DNA of 64,000 nucleotides from Papaver somniferum (GCF_003573695.1 NC_039358.1:95554881-95618880), one strand, 5' to 3'; shown: positions 33,831 to 46,185, counted from the stretch's first letter. Notes: generated from the letters alone by a model not told the origin. Program-made: numbers and translations.

Positions 33831-35431
33831 CATGAGTTGTCGAAAGAAAAGGTAGAAATTAGAGTATTGGTAAATGTTTGCGATAAATGGTCGTCCAACG
33901 AAATATTTGATGATCGACCAAGTGGATGGTTGTCTGGTGAAATATTACTTCTCGGACAATCGAGCAAAAAATGTTGGTAGCACGACTAAACATTAAATAT
34001 TAATTAAAATACTGATAGCTGGATCAATATGAAAATTATTGATACTCAGACTCGATCAGAATTATAATCAAGTATAAAACCCTACTTTTAGGAAGCCCAT
34101 GATTCAGGAGATGAAGGACTGTCCAACATGGGTAGAGAGATCAACCAACCAATGGGTATGAGCACCGATCTTTGGTGGTGGAGAGACCAGATAGATGGTG
34201 TACGGAGGATTATCCAACTGTGAAAGAGGATTCACCGAAAAATGAAGGATTATCCAAATATAGAGGATTATCAAGTGGAGGACTATCCAAAATTGGATTA
34301 ACGAATGGTGGGAACGACCGTCCATAGCGGTGCACGGGCCACCATGTCGACGGCCATTCATTCCTGGGAATTTAAGTATTTTTTGTTGGACGTTTGTGCA
34401 ATATTTTGTATTTTCAGAAGAATTTGGCTGAAATTCTCAATTTTTCTTGAATGAGCAAGTAGGAATCTTGCTAAAACATCCAATATTTTAAAATATGAAA
34501 ATAATACTATTTTAATATTTGTCGGTGAAAAGACCTAATGGTCGTGAGACCATTTGATTTGTAAGTTTTATGGAGAATTGAGCAATATTTAACAAAATAT
34601 GGAGAACCAAGAGTTTGCTTGAATAAGGGAGACAAGTATTATAGAATAATAATAATAAAATAAAAGAAGTAGAGAGGTGTGGGACCGGCCACGGCCGCAG
34701 CATGGCCGGCCGGTGGGTCCTGTCCCGCGCTCTCTCTTTTTTTCTTTTCCTTTTCCTTGTTTGCTTAGCTCTCCATATCCTCATTTGTCCATATTTTGAG
34801 TGTTCGTTTGTGCATTATTACCAAGTACACCCGTACCATTTTCCCGGAGCTTACTCGGTTGTAGCTCATATGCCCGATAGGTGAATATTTATTACTAATC
34901 CACGGGATTCAACTGAGAAAAACCGTGAATTGAAGTAATAAAATATTATGGTGAAAATAGAATATTTTCTAGGAATTCAATTGATGAATATTGTACTATA
35001 ATTAATTAATTGATAGCTCTATACTAGCAGGCGATCTGTCTAGGAACATTATATTTATTCGAGAATCGAGGTATGAGATGATAAAGGCATCATACTCATT
35101 CTGAACGTTTATTTTGCACAGTCAGGGAACATTTGCGACATCCTGAAGACATACATAAGTGTATATTGCAATTGCTTAATATATACTAAAATTTTTCAGT
35201 ATAAATGATGAAATATGCGGAATATTGAAGGCTCAGCTGAGAGACTTTAATAATCACATATTCATGCATGATCTGAAGAGGCAACACACTCAGTCAGAAA
35301 TCATTGTGACATGAGCTTTTTTTGTTTAAATCATAAAATATGAATTTCATATATTCGCATGAAGGTAGGTCAAATATATACAAAATTATGATTTTAGAAT
35401 TTTAGCCTTCGTCAAAAATCTACCATTAACA
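33831..35431 (-). repeat. Tat-type LTR, right part, target of the CACTA element
   Basis: Collinear with 47880-50531 of the element 2 LTR: TTGGTAGC at 33976, a GTGGGACCGGCC...GGCCGGCCGGTGGG block at 34678-34725, GCTCTATACTAGCAGG at 35013, and the end TCAAAAATCTACCATTAACA at 35431. The left part is separated by the CACTA element and lies beyond the window. No PPT follows (the next bases are GCAGATAATTAG), so it is probably a solo LTR or old fragment. No gene. Confidence 0.65.
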
Positions 35432-36330
35432 GCAGATAATTAGTTTTTGACTTCTCTAAGTCTTTTTTTGATGAGATGATATTCATTTCGAGCTGAGAGC
35501 TTATGAATACTTTTGATTAAAAGCTAAGATCGAGGTTACCTCTAATACTTGTCGCATTTCAGCTTTATCAGCCTCGTTGTGTCATCCATCTTTGGCCAGA
35601 AGTACCCTTGGGACCTTGTTTTATCAGTTAGAGATCGTCTCCTAGCATGATTTCCCCAATCTCCCAAATGTATTTTATAAATTGTCAGTTTCCCTCGTAT
35701 TTTTATCACACATTTCATCAGAGGATCTAAGTATGTTTTCCTGTATATGTCGTCCCCCACGAGCTGATATCTTGCAGACCGAATTGTCGTCCTTCGTGAT
35801 CCTAGTGGATCAGATGGAAGTACTATGTGTTTCAGATATTTGAAGATATCTATCATCTATGATCCCTCTATCTTTTATTGTGTTGGATTCGAGCTCTGGA
35901 TTTGATTTTTGACATTCTCGGGCTCACAGATTGCTGGTCTTTCTACAACACCAACATTAATTATTTTTGCAGGCTTAGGGTATTGCAAATCCCAGTAAAG
36001 CAGATGCATCTGCGTGCCTTACTTTGTTCTTGACTACCTGCTCGATGCTGACTTTATCAAATCTCTCAAGTAGCTTGTTTACTAGGTATTTGTGCTACAT
36101 CACTGGGTATCTCTCGCTTCAAACTGTCATATCACTTGTTTCGAAGTTAGCTGAGAGTCAGTATAGAATATAAATTCTTCGATATTTAGACTTTTTGCAG
36201 CTAGGAATCCTTATAGTAATGCTTCATACTCAACTTGGTTACTCGTCGGACTGAAAGCTAGGATGTAAGAGTATTCCATAAAGTTATTTTCTGGTGTCAT
36301 TCTATGAAGACGATCAATATCATGCACAAA
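35432..36330 (-). pseudogene. RNase H to integrase remnant of a Tat-type Ty3/gypsy element
   Basis: Minus-strand translation gives, with several stops, NQVEYEALL, LNIEEFIFYTDSQLTSKQV, FEARDTQ and HADASALL, the core of the RNase H domain (the D of YTDSQ is kept). It continues to the integrase N-terminus at 35542-35856: LPSDPLGSRRTTIRSARYQL, GDWGNHARRRSL, GYFWPKM, KLKCDKY. The second Cys of the integrase zinc finger and everything after it are cut off by the LTR at 35431. No neighbour completes it. Confidence 0.75.
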
Positions 36331-36334
36331 TATA

Positions 36335-38663
36335 TCAGCAAACATAGATGCCTTGTATAAATGAGCTAGGCCACTGAAATGCGCTTATTTGAAGAGTCGG
36401 TAAACAACCATTAATGTTAATTTCGACATTGGGATAAAGGCAATCCATAGAAATACCAAGCCAAACATCGTCGCGAGTAAGCAAAGGTTGGATAAGGCTC
36501 AGATAAGAGATCACTTCAGATTTATTACGTTGACATACATCACAATGAACAATAAAGGTATTAACTGAAGTTTTCATCCCTTGCAAGTAGAAATTTTGCT
36601 ATAGACGTTTTTAGGTGCGAAGGAAACCCGAGTGACTAGCGCTGAGAGTACTATGAAATTTATGTAAAAGATTGCCACACCATGGAGAAGATGAAACAAC
36701 ATCAACATGACTTTGTGATGAAGTATACCACCTGCTATAAGAGTAATTCTTTCTGTAGTCTGGATTAATAATAAGAGCAGCAATAAGGTTGTTCAGAGTA
36801 TCAATATGACACTTTTGAACAATTTCAATAATACCCTAAATACTGGAGCAGTAAGAGAGACAAAACTAAAATCCGAAACACGAAATAGAGCATTCGTGGC
36901 AACATTTTCCTTGACATGACAAAATAAATATCGTAAACGTAGCCTAATAATTTAGACAACTATTTTTATTGTTCCATGGACAATGTTTCTGATCCAGGAA
37001 GTACTTAAGAATATGATGATCCATATAGTTTTTGGAATGTCGACCGAGCAAATAAGATCGCCGATTTTGAGTTAGAGGCTTACTAAAATAGGAAATTTGG
37101 TTTACCTGATTGCATCAAGATAACTCCCAAACCATTTACAGAAGCAGCACACTCCAAAAAAACTTCCTTTGGAAAATCAAGAAGTACCAAAACTAGGGTT
37201 GTAGTTAAATCATGTTATAGTTTCTTAAACGCATCTTTCTTGAATAGTTGAGTTAAAAGAGCACTAATCTTCCCAAAATCTTTAACAGAATTTTGATAAT
37301 ATCCAATTAAACCTAAAAACCCTTGAAGACCCTTAATCGAACTATTAATAGGTCACTGTACTATACTGTTAATCTTATCACTCTCAACGGATACCCCTTG
37401 AGATAAAATGTTATGCCTAAGATAGATGACCCACGTTTTAGCGAAAGTGCACTTAGACTCTTTCACAAAAAAGTAGTTAGAACGTAAAATATCAAAAACA
37501 AAGATAAATGTTGCATATGATCACCCATAAAACTACTATAGATCAAAATATCATCAAAAAATCAAGTACAAACCGTAGTAGGTAAGGACCAAAAATGTCT
37601 TTCATCAAGCTTTGAAAAGTTTCTGGAACTCAAATGACCAAACGACATTACCAATAACTCATAGTGATTATCATGAGTATGAAACACGGTCTGTTGAATA
37701 TCTGGCTCATAAATATTGATTTGGTGATAATCAGGACGTACATCAAACTTATCTTAAGAAATGACACCATGTATTTCATCTAAAAACTCGTCTACTATTG
37801 GAATGAGAAAACGATCTTTTATCGTCATCTTATTAAGGGCACGATAATCCACACACATGCGCCAATCACAATCTTTTTTACGAATCATGCTAATAGGGGA
37901 TAAATATGAACTAGATCTTGGTAGAATCAATCCCGCTTGATGGAGTTCAATAACTATCTTCTCTATTTCATACTTTTGGAAATGTGGATAACTATATGGT
38001 CGTACGTTGACAGGAGAAGAGCCCGACGCTATAGGTATATGATGATCATGGGAAAGCTTATGAGGTAGCGAAATAGGTAATGCAAAAATATCTGAGAATC
38101 TCGAGATTAAATCACTAATTTTATGAGGTATGACTGACGGCTCTGTAGGTACTGAGGCAGTAGATGAAATCATTGGAAAAAGAATACCGGTAATGTTCCT
38201 GATATGGAAAATATTGCACAGGGGCACTATCCAACATCATAACTGTTGGTGAATTATCCCCAATTAATGGCACATCTTGTTCTCCTGACTTGAACCTCAT
38301 ACTTAACTTAGAAAAATCCCAAGAAATTGTGCCCGAATTACGCAAACATTGTATGCCCAGTACTGCATCACAACCACTAATGCCTAAAAGATAAAATTCA
38401 GCGGAAAAAAAACCTTGTAAATTGATAGTAACATTCAAACATGAGCCGTGTGTTTTTAAGAATCCCCTTTCACCAATCATAACACTTAAAGGTACATCAA
38501 CCGACTGAATAACGTAATCACACTTCTTAGGTACAGAAGGATGGAGAAAATTAAACCGAATCAATAAGAACTGTAATGGAACGTCCTTTAAGAAAACTAG
38601 TAATGCATATCGTCTTAAGTTATGGTAATCCCATAAGTATATGTAATGAAATTGCAGGTTCAT
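36335..38663 (-). pseudogene. Protease-RT-RNase H-integrase remnant of a chromovirus-like Ty3/gypsy element
   Basis: Read from 38663 down. Protease C-terminus: SGCDAVLGIQ, then GTISWDFSKLSMRFKSGEQD. RT N-terminus: SSSYLSPISMIRKKDCDWRM, CVDYRALNKMTIKDRFLIP, VDEFLDEIHG. After a frameshift near 37750: the fingers/palm with HQINIYEPDIQQTVFHTHD, and thumb residues around KESKCTFAKTWV. Then a weak RNase H region (SYFSKPLTQNRRSYLLG) and the integrase zinc finger at 36335-36586 (GMKTSVNTFIVHCDVCQRNK, ISMDCL). The tether and finger motifs are of the chromovirus type rather than Tat. Integrase core, any chromodomain and the 3' LTR are missing at the left. Many stops and shifts make it dead. Confidence 0.82.
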
Positions 38664-39643
38664 TAACTACTGGCTTAACAATTAAGTCATTTGTATCATC
38701 TTCACAGTTGGAATCCATATCAAATTTTGAAATTGTCAGACCAGGAGCACCATCCAACATCATTATCCTAGGATTAAGAAAAACATGCCCAATTTTGTAA
38801 GCCTCGTCGTAAACAAAACATAAACTCTTTTCACGAGATTCTTTTTGTTCTTTCCATGACAACCTATTAATACCTAGGGGTAAACCAGGCTTTCGAGGTG
38901 GTGTTGATGCAATAGTTGGTAATTGTAAGTAGAAGATTTTGTGAAAATAGGGGTTGCAGCTAATATATCATCCTCTTGATTTAAAGCATAATCAAAAGCT
39001 CGTGACAAAGTTGAAGGACTGAACAAACGAACTCCCGCACGAATGTTGGCTCGAAGGATAGAGATAAAGATGCTTATATTATGAGATTATGACATACCCA
39101 AAACAAAACGTAGTAATTTTCAAATTCTATAATAAACTCATGATACGTACCTGTTTGTGCCAACTTGGATAAGTTGCTGCATGGATCGATTTGTTTGTGG
39201 GAAATAAAATGTACTCAAATTCAGCGAGAAATTGTGTCCATGGTAACTCACCTAAGGATTGCTTAATCCAACGATACCATGAGACTGGATCGTCGTGAAG
39301 ATGGGAAACAATAATCTGTACCTTTCGATTCTCATGGACACCCATCAAGTAAAAATAACGTTTATCCTTGAAAACCAATCCTTCCGGATTAATACGGTAA
39401 AATACCTGAATTTCAAATCGATTTGAATTTAACGGACTACTGCATTTGTCCCACCAACACCATTGGAACCATTAGTTTGGCTTGTCGATGATTTACTTGT
39501 GGAGTTTTGAATGTTCCAATATTTTGTATTTCAAGGAAGGAAGCTATAGATTCCAACGCGTTCTCAGATTTTTGACGGTTATCTCTCAACTCGTTAAACA
39601 CATATTCTAGCGTCCGTCGATCTTCATTCATCTTAGTAAGCAC
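38620..39643 (-). pseudogene. Gag of the chromovirus-like element
   Basis: Three minus-strand pieces in order: 39437-39643 with a helical N-terminus (EDRRTLEYVFNELRDNRQKS); 39127-39378 with the capsid-like core (YFYLMGVHENRKVQIIVSHL, DDPVSWYRWIKQSLGELPW, TQFLAEFEYILFPT); and 38620-38862 with the zinc-knuckle region, where SLCFVYDEAYKIGHVFLNP has lost Cys residues expected in CX2CX4HX4C. It continues into the protease at 38663. About 250 bases between the second and third pieces (38863-39126) give no clean frame. Confidence 0.8.
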
Positions 39644-40188
39644 AAAGTTTAAATTCTCTATATGGGTCGTAACATGCTTTTATAAAATTTTGACCGTCAT
39701 CTTCAAGATTCTTTTTTTTTAAAATGAATATGGATATTAGAAAATTGATTGAAAATGGTAATAGAAAAAGAAAAAAAAAAGATAAACAGAGTCGTCTCAG
39801 ATTGAATGCTCTGAATACTAAATGTCAAGGTTCTAATACCAAAACAGGTAAATATGAGACTTTAAACCTTTGATTGGGGATCAACCACCTTAATTAAATT
39901 TGTATTGAAAATTTGATGTCCAACTTAGTTCTACATAGAAGCTTTAAATAGCTCCTAGTTTTAGTAAAAATAGGAAATGTAAACTATAAAAAGAAAGGGT
40001 AAGTTATTTAAATATCGCTCAAAATTTAACCCTTAAAATATACCTTATTCATGCATGTTGATAAAATGAAGAGAGTTGTTGTTTTAACCGTGACTTTGGC
40101 CGCGGTATTTTGACCTCAAAGCAAATATCTTTACTTCACCTTTTGGTGATTCTTCTTATTCATCTGCTGGTGATTCTAAACTTCTTCC
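39644..40188 (-). other. 5' leader, PBS and probable LTR of the chromovirus-like element
   Basis: No gene. On the minus strand TGGTATTAGAACC (about 39831-39843) matches the tRNA-iMet PBS at most positions. The LTR should start within ten bases, probably at TGAGACTTTAAACC (39854 on the plus strand). Its other end was not located, and its 3' partner is missing. The stretch up to 40188 also holds the 5' part of the LINE. Confidence 0.4.
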
Positions 40189-41880
40189 TTGTGTGAATTG
40201 TTTAACGTTCTCTTTGTTCTTTCTTTTCGTTTCTCTGGTTTTTACTGTGTTTATTCATGGCTTCATGTTACACATCCTCGAGATTTTGAGGATATAATTA
40301 ACAAAAAACGTAATCTCCGAAATAATCCAGAAACCCTGGATTTTGAAGACGACGATCCAATGATATATCCTAATTCAGATTGGAAGAAATATCTTACACT
40401 CAAAATAATATCAGGAAAAGGGTATGCTTTTGTGATTCTAAAAGAGATGCTAACTAAAGCTTGGAGACATTCAGGAGCCTTCTTTATATTAGATCTAGGA
40501 GGGAACATACACATGGTGAGATTTGAATATCTTTGTTACCTAGAATACATATTGATGCACACACCTTGGTCTTTAAACAACGAGTTGATGTTGATTGAAA
40601 TATGTAACAATGACCTACTACCATAGGATATGAGTTTAAGTTTGTATATTTTTTGATGTAATTTCATGGATTAACATTAAGTATGATGAACATTAATAAG
40701 ATTACAGCTATGGCAAAATAATTTGGAATACCAATCCCCCCACTGAAGAAGATGTAGCTAAATGGGGAAAATATGTTAGATTAACAGTTCAAATCAATAT
40801 CACAAGACCAGTACCAAAGGAGATGTTAATAACATTAGCGGTGAAGAAAAAACGTCTTGTCCAGTTCAGGTATGAAAAACTCCTATGTCTTTTGTTATTT
40901 TTGTGGGTTTTTTGGTCACTAGATAAGAAAATCTCATGTTCTTTCTAACGAACTTTTATCAATTATCTTCTGAAGAGTTCATATTAAATATGAGTGGTTC
41001 GAGATTGAATAAATGCTTTGATGAAATTAGAGCCAACTTCATAGCAAATATTTCTCAGATGGAGAGTCCAAAGAAGTTTCAGTCTTGTTCTTCGGAAACA
41101 ACAATTATTCTTCACCAAGCATCGGACGGGGATAAAAGCTCCATGTGTCATAATCCTAGTAGTGAGACGTAAACACAGGTATTCTGTCCTGGATGGAATG
41201 CTAAAGACAAATCTGACAAGATGAGAAAGTTGTCGAGTAGGAGAGACAAAGTATAAATGACGCTGCAGCAAATCGTAGCGGAAGAAATTGTTGGTGAAGG
41301 TAACAGAAGAAATGGCAAATAATTTCTGACAAATACATCAGCATGGAATGATGTACCACTAGGATTTTTGAACACATAACACGTGAGAAAACCTTGTGTG
41401 TGGAGGAGAAAGAGAGGAAAAATGATAGTCCTGCCCAACTCAACAAGGGGCGGATATATAAGCATACAACTAAAGAAAGACCAAGGAAGAACAATGATAA
41501 ATCCTACAACAATCAAATACCCAAACTTCACAAGTACATTTCTGGTAGAAACAACAAGGAAAATTCTATCGACACTCGATATTAACCAGAATCCTCAATG
41601 ACAAACCTTACAAATAATGATACCGACAATTCCTCTGATTCTCAGAGTTCAAACAACCATGCTAGAAGGAAATAGAGAAGGTAAGATCAGGAAAGATCAA
41701 ATGGTGAAAGCGAAGTGGTTAGCTATGGAAAATTTGCTGGTAAGAAACGTGGTTTATCTCCAATGGATATCGACAGCGAGGATACTCAAACCAAGACAAA
41801 ATCAAGTAAGAATTCAAACACCAAAATGGTTGTGCTGGCTGCCCAAAATCAGCCACAATCTCAATGTTAGTCTACTCTTG
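40189..41880 (+). pseudogene. LINE ORF1 (RNA-binding, DUF4283-like)
   Basis: The 40189-40626 frame contains WKKYLTLKIISGKGYAFVIL, EMLTKAWRHSGAFFILDLGG and HTPWSLNNELMLIEIC, the conserved DUF4283 pattern of plant LINE ORF1. It is followed near 40770-40860 by KYVRLTVQINITRPVPKEM and RLVQFRYEKL, after which a zinc knuckle would be expected but is not visible. Pieces in other frames (MESPKKFQSCSSETT near 41058; 41617-41883) continue the C-terminal part. The product normally coats the LINE RNA. Confidence 0.7.
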
Positions 41881-41881
41881 T

Positions 41882-44800
41882 AACTGTTGAGGTTTGAGGA
41901 ATAACTCGACAATTCGTCACCTGAAATATTTCCTCAAGGCATGTAAACCAGATATTACATTTCTTTCTGAGACTATTCTGAATAATATCAAATCAGTTAA
42001 AATTTTGTAATTGAACTACCGAAATTAGGTTATAAAAAATTTATATTTGTTCCTTGTGGGGGTAAAAATGGATAGGTCTTGCTTTTCCATGGCATGAAAA
42101 AATCAACCTGGATGTTATTTTTTCTTTAAGAAATTGATAAATTGTAGAATTTCCCAGCTACTCATTCCTACTTGGGATCTATTATGTGTTTATGGTCCTC
42201 CTCAGCATGATGGAAGATATAAATTTTCGGTTGAAATGTCTAGTTATACTGCTACTATTAAGTCATGTTGGTGCATGATTGGGGATATGAATGTTATTGC
42301 TGCCAAGAATGAAAAGAAAGGTGGAAGTCGGAAGAAGGATTACCACAACAGAGAATTTAAGAAAAAGATTAATGACAAAGCTTTAATTCTTGGTTTTAGT
42401 GGTCCGGCTTTCACTTGGACTAATGGGGATACAGAGAGGAATCTTATTTTTGAAAGACTAGATACATTTTTGTGTTCTTATGACTGGTGGTTTCAATTCT
42501 CTAAAGAGGATGTGCTTCATTTTCCTAGAATTGGGAGTGATCATGCTCCTATATATCTAAACACGGATAGATTGCAAAGGAAGAGGAATCCTGGGTATAT
42601 ATTTTAATATCATTGGGTTGACCACCCTGAATTTCTAATTGAAGTCGAAAGAGGTTGTAATTCAGATAATGGGGATGCTATGCCAAAGACCAAGGATCTT
42701 GGAATGAAATTAACCAAATGCGGAAGGAAAACTTTTGGAAATGCGACAAGGCAAGTGGAGGCTGCTAAAGCTGGGCTTCTTGAAGTTTAGAAAAAATCTC
42801 ATCTATACGATACTAGAAGTGAATAGAAGATGCATACAGACAAAGTGAAGGAACTTCCAATTGCTGAATACAAGTATTTTCAGCAAAGTAACAATACTTC
42901 TTGGGCTCCTAATGTAGACAGAAATACAAGAGTTTTTCATATGGAACTTAAACATAGAAGAAGGAAAAACAATATCGGGGCCTTAATATTTCCTAATATA
43001 TAACCAATGGGTGTCTGAACATAAAAGCATTGTTGCTTACCTCATCGAACATTTCTCTATAAGTTTTGAAGAAGACTACAAATATCAGCTTGTAGAGGTT
43101 CTTTTTTTAAAAAAAATCTTTGGTGCCGCTAACTGAACAAAACAATTTCATTGGAGGGATACCTACTGCTGTTGAAATATGAAATACCATTAACCGCATG
43201 GGACTTTAAGATCGCAAGGACCGGATGATGTGCCAACAATTTTTTAGAAGAATTGTTGGTCACAAAAAGTGGGAGCTGAAGTTATTTCTCTTATCCAACA
43301 TTGTTTTGCATCTTCTTCTGTCCCGGCAGGTATGAATCAAACTCACATAATTGTTACTCCAAAAGTTAAACAACCTTCTATGCCTTTGGAATTTGGACCT
43401 ACAGCTCTATGCAATATCATGTATAAAGTAGTAGTCAAAATACTAGCTTACATATTAAAAGCATATCTAGATAGGCTTGTGGATAGTTCTCAATCACCTT
43501 TTCTCCCTGGAAAAAACATTATAGATAACATAGTCACTACCAAGGAGCTAATTTACTCATTGAACTTATCCGAGTCTATCATAGGTTCTTTTGCTTTAAA
43601 GATATATATCAGTGAACCCTATGAAAGAATATCTTGGAGATTCCTCAACCAATGTCTGAGAGCTTATGGTATAGTTGGTGAAACTCATGCTTTAATTATG
43701 TATTCTACATCTAATCTTTTTTCTATTATAGTCAATGGTTCTCCGGAGGGATATTTCAAAAGTAAGAGAGGACTGAGACAAGGTTGTCCACTCTCGCCGT
43801 ACTTGCTTATTTTTTGTTCGCAAGGCCTATCTTGGATGATGATAAGAATGGAGGAAGAATATCTATATAGAGGGTACAGAGTGAATAGGTGGGCTCCTGC
43901 TGTGTCTCACCTAATGTTCGCTGATAACTTACTGCTATTTGGAGTTTTAGATAAACAAACTGTTGAGTTTCTACAATAAATGTTGCATATGCGCAGTGGT
44001 CTATTCAACAAGCTAACTTAAACAAGTCTGCCATCTTATTCGGTAAGGGTGTTAAAGAAGAGAAAAAAGATGAAATTGCTTCCATTCTAAAGGTGAAACA
44101 AATGGAAATCGATGACAAGTATTTGGAGTTTAATTTGGTAAAACCATCACACAGAATCAACTCGTATGATTTTCTTACGGAGAAATTTTAAGCAAAGCTT
44201 GCTGGTAGGAGGAGGGAGTCGATGTCGCATGCAAGAAAAATAGTAATGATCACAGTAGTGTTGGGATTGATTCCACCGTACTATATGTCTACTTATATTC
44301 TTCTAAAAGGGACAATCCAAAAACTTTTCGGGATAAATGAGGAGACTACTCTGCATTTAGATTAGGGAGTTATGCTATGTAGGAAATATGGAAAGCCAGG
44401 AATGACAAGATTTTCAACAACAACATCTCTATTCAGAAAATTTTTCTCGAAACTCATTTTTGGTACAAATGGACAACCAAATAACTTATCCAACGGTGAC
44501 GACAAGGAGACTCATTGATATTGATGAATGAGTACCCCCGAGGGTAATTAGAAGAAACTAAATACCGATGCAGCTTTCACAAACAATTCAGGTGCTTGTG
44601 ATGTGGTGGCAAAAAACTCTAAAACAAAGTTTGAAAGTGGCGGCACTTGCAAGCATAACTGCAATTCCCCTTTGGAGGCTGAAAACAAAGCTATTATATT
44701 AACTTTTGAGGTGGCTGAGAAGATGGAGTGGAAGAACATCATCATTGAAAGTGACGTGGAAAAGGCGATTAAAGTGCTAAACAATAAAAATGACTCGTTC

Positions 44801-44983
44801 CTTGGAGACTGAGACATATGATTCTGCAGAGTCTGTTTCAGCTTCACAATGGAGAGTGCAAATGAGGTAGCTCATATTCTAGCAAGTTTCGCGCATAAAA
44901 ACCAGACTTTTAGCTGGCAGATTCACTTTAATCCTCGTCCTTGTATTCCCCTCTATGTATCAGAGGGTTTTCCTTCTTAAATT
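41882..44983 (+). pseudogene. LINE ORF2: endonuclease, reverse transcriptase, RNase H
   Basis: The endonuclease starts near 41890 (GLRNNSTIRHLKYFLKACKP, FLSETI) and continues at 42134-42607 with VYGPPQ, IGDMNVIA, GFSGPAFTWTNG, FERLDTFL and GSDHAPI, so its catalytic residues are mostly kept. RT at 43269-43979 has ALCNIMYKVVVKILA, QSPFLPGKNIIDNIV, GLRQGCPLSPYL and HLMFADNLLLFG. The catalytic FADD is FADN, and the first Asp of block A is lost (KIYISEPYER for KIDxSKAYDR). It continues with HRINSYDFL and IPPYYMSTYIL to an RNase H-like domain at 44560-44930 (PLEAENKAIILTFEVAEK, IIIESDVEKAIKVLNN, AHILASFAHKNQTF). Several stops and shifts lie between. The enzyme would nick and copy at the target. Confidence 0.85.
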
Positions 44984-45050
44984 TTTTTTTTGTTTTGTTT
45001 TTGTTTTTCTGCCTTTCATAAAATTTAAAATAAATAAATAAATATTTATA

Positions 45051-45495
45051 TCCTTTTTCAACTTAAAAAATATCAATCACCGAAAGCAACTAGCACAAGT
45101 TGCTTCCAAAAGTAGAAGCAACTTTCTCAAATTGGCTTCAAAAAAAAGTAACTTTTCAACCATTTGGAGATATTAGTTCAAGGTCAACCAAAACGAAAGA
45201 CATTTATAGCATTCCTACTGAAAAAGCAGAGAAAAGTAACGCAAAACTAAACTAAGCAAGCTTGCAATTTAGGAAAGAGTAGACAGCAAGAGGTGTTGGA
45301 GTCCTAACAACTTCTAAATATCATCCCCACTGGTACCGTGTGGAAAGTTAACATAAATGCAAGTCTGAAGACTCTGAACCAGTTCATCATTAAACAACTG
45401 AGTGTTCGTGGATGGATCACCAAGAGAAATTGAAGTGTGGAACTATTTCTCTGATTTTAGAACTTATGAGTCATGCATGTCCAATATTTAGTCGG
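45051..45495. other. Segment between LINE and solo LTR; possible short exon on the minus strand
   Basis: GAAGCAAC/GTTGCTTC motifs recur near 45085-45150. On the minus strand about 45327-45443 is open for 39 codons and reads SISLGDPSTNTQLFNDELV, QSLQTCIYVNFPHGTSGDDI, then stop. The composition looks protein-like but I recognise no family. The rest shows nothing. Confidence 0.25.
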
Positions 45496-45559
45496 TGTTT
45501 GTACCCCCATTAAAATGGTGCACGTGCATACCACACAAGTTATTGCATACAGTGAAATA

Positions 45560-45931
45560 CGGTTTATTGTGTAAGGCCGTGGGTTTATTGAGGAAACCCA
45601 CATGGCTTATTATGGAAGCCCAATGCGGTTTATTGTTGAAACCGGTGGGTTTATTGAGGAAACCCATATGGATTATTATGGAAGCCCAATACGGTTTATT
45701 GTGTAAACCAGTGGGTTTATTGAGGAAACCCACATGGCTTATTATGGAAGCCCAATACGGTTTATTGTGGAAACCGATGGGTTTATTGAGGAAACCCGCA
45801 TGGCTTATTATGGAAGCCCAATACGGTTTATTGTGGAAACCGGTGGGTTTATTGAGGAAACCCACGTGGCTTAAAATAGAAGCCCAGTATAGCTTATTAT
45901 AGAAGCTCAAATGACTTATTGTAAAAGTCAT
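45560..45931 (+). repeat. Array of 17 short hairpins in an LTR
   Basis: Units of 21-22 bases, each an inverted repeat around a loop of the form ATT(G/A)(T/A)GG. The stems cycle through three kinds: GGTTT/AAACC, GGGTTT/AAACCC, GGCTT/AAGCC, giving a higher-order repeat of about 64-66 bases in five rounds. Two final units have AGCTT/AAGCT and GACTT/AAGTC. Both arms change together between kinds. Long frames on both strands here follow from the repeat and are not genes. Confidence 0.85.
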
Positions 45932-46177
45932 TTTGAGATAGACACAAATCTTGGGAGACAGATAAGAATATTCCAAGATAGATACAAATCTTGTGAAGAT
46001 AGACAAGTATTTTTCAAGATAAACTCAAATCAAGTGAAGATATATAAGAATCTTTCAAGATAGACATGGATCTTCAAGGATAGACACAAATATTGAAGGA
46101 TAAGTACAAATCCAGGTGGTTATTTTGGATGACTACAAATCTAGGGTTATTATGGAACCAAATTAGGGTTATTTGCC

Positions 46178-46185
46178 TATAAATA
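46178..46185 (+). promoter_or_regulatory. TATA box of the solo LTR
   Basis: TATAAATA followed by GAGCCC, about 245 bases after the hairpin array and about 85 before the polyadenylation-like signal. Confidence 0.6.

Larger units (their letters stand above)
40189..45050 (+). mobile_element. L1-type LINE (non-LTR retrotransposon), dead
   Basis: Plus-strand order: ORF1 with a DUF4283-like domain, ORF2 with apurinic endonuclease, reverse transcriptase and RNase H, then a T-rich 3' end and an A-rich tail (AAAATAAATAAATAAAT near 45030). The length of 4.8 kb is close to that of plant L1 elements. The exact 5' end and target duplication were not found. Both ORFs are heavily interrupted. Confidence 0.85.

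Noticed and set aside
35542..39643. One intact gypsy element spanning 35.4-39.8 kb
   Set aside because: The integrase zinc finger occurs twice, in a Tat-type form at 35542-35856 and a chromovirus-type form at 36335-36586, so there are two different remnants with a junction near 36330.
36335..39643. Endogenous pararetrovirus (the tRNA-Met PBS fits)
   Set aside because: An integrase zinc finger, a Ty3-type capsid region and the gag-protease-RT-integrase order indicate an LTR retrotransposon; no movement or aphid-transmission type protein is seen.
45488..46006. Long open frames on both strands with repeating peptides (NKPTGFHNKPYWASI and LLRKPTWLIMEAQYG)
   Set aside because: They follow from the 65-base hairpin repeat, whose unit is free of stops in these frames; no start, codon bias or domain supports a gene.
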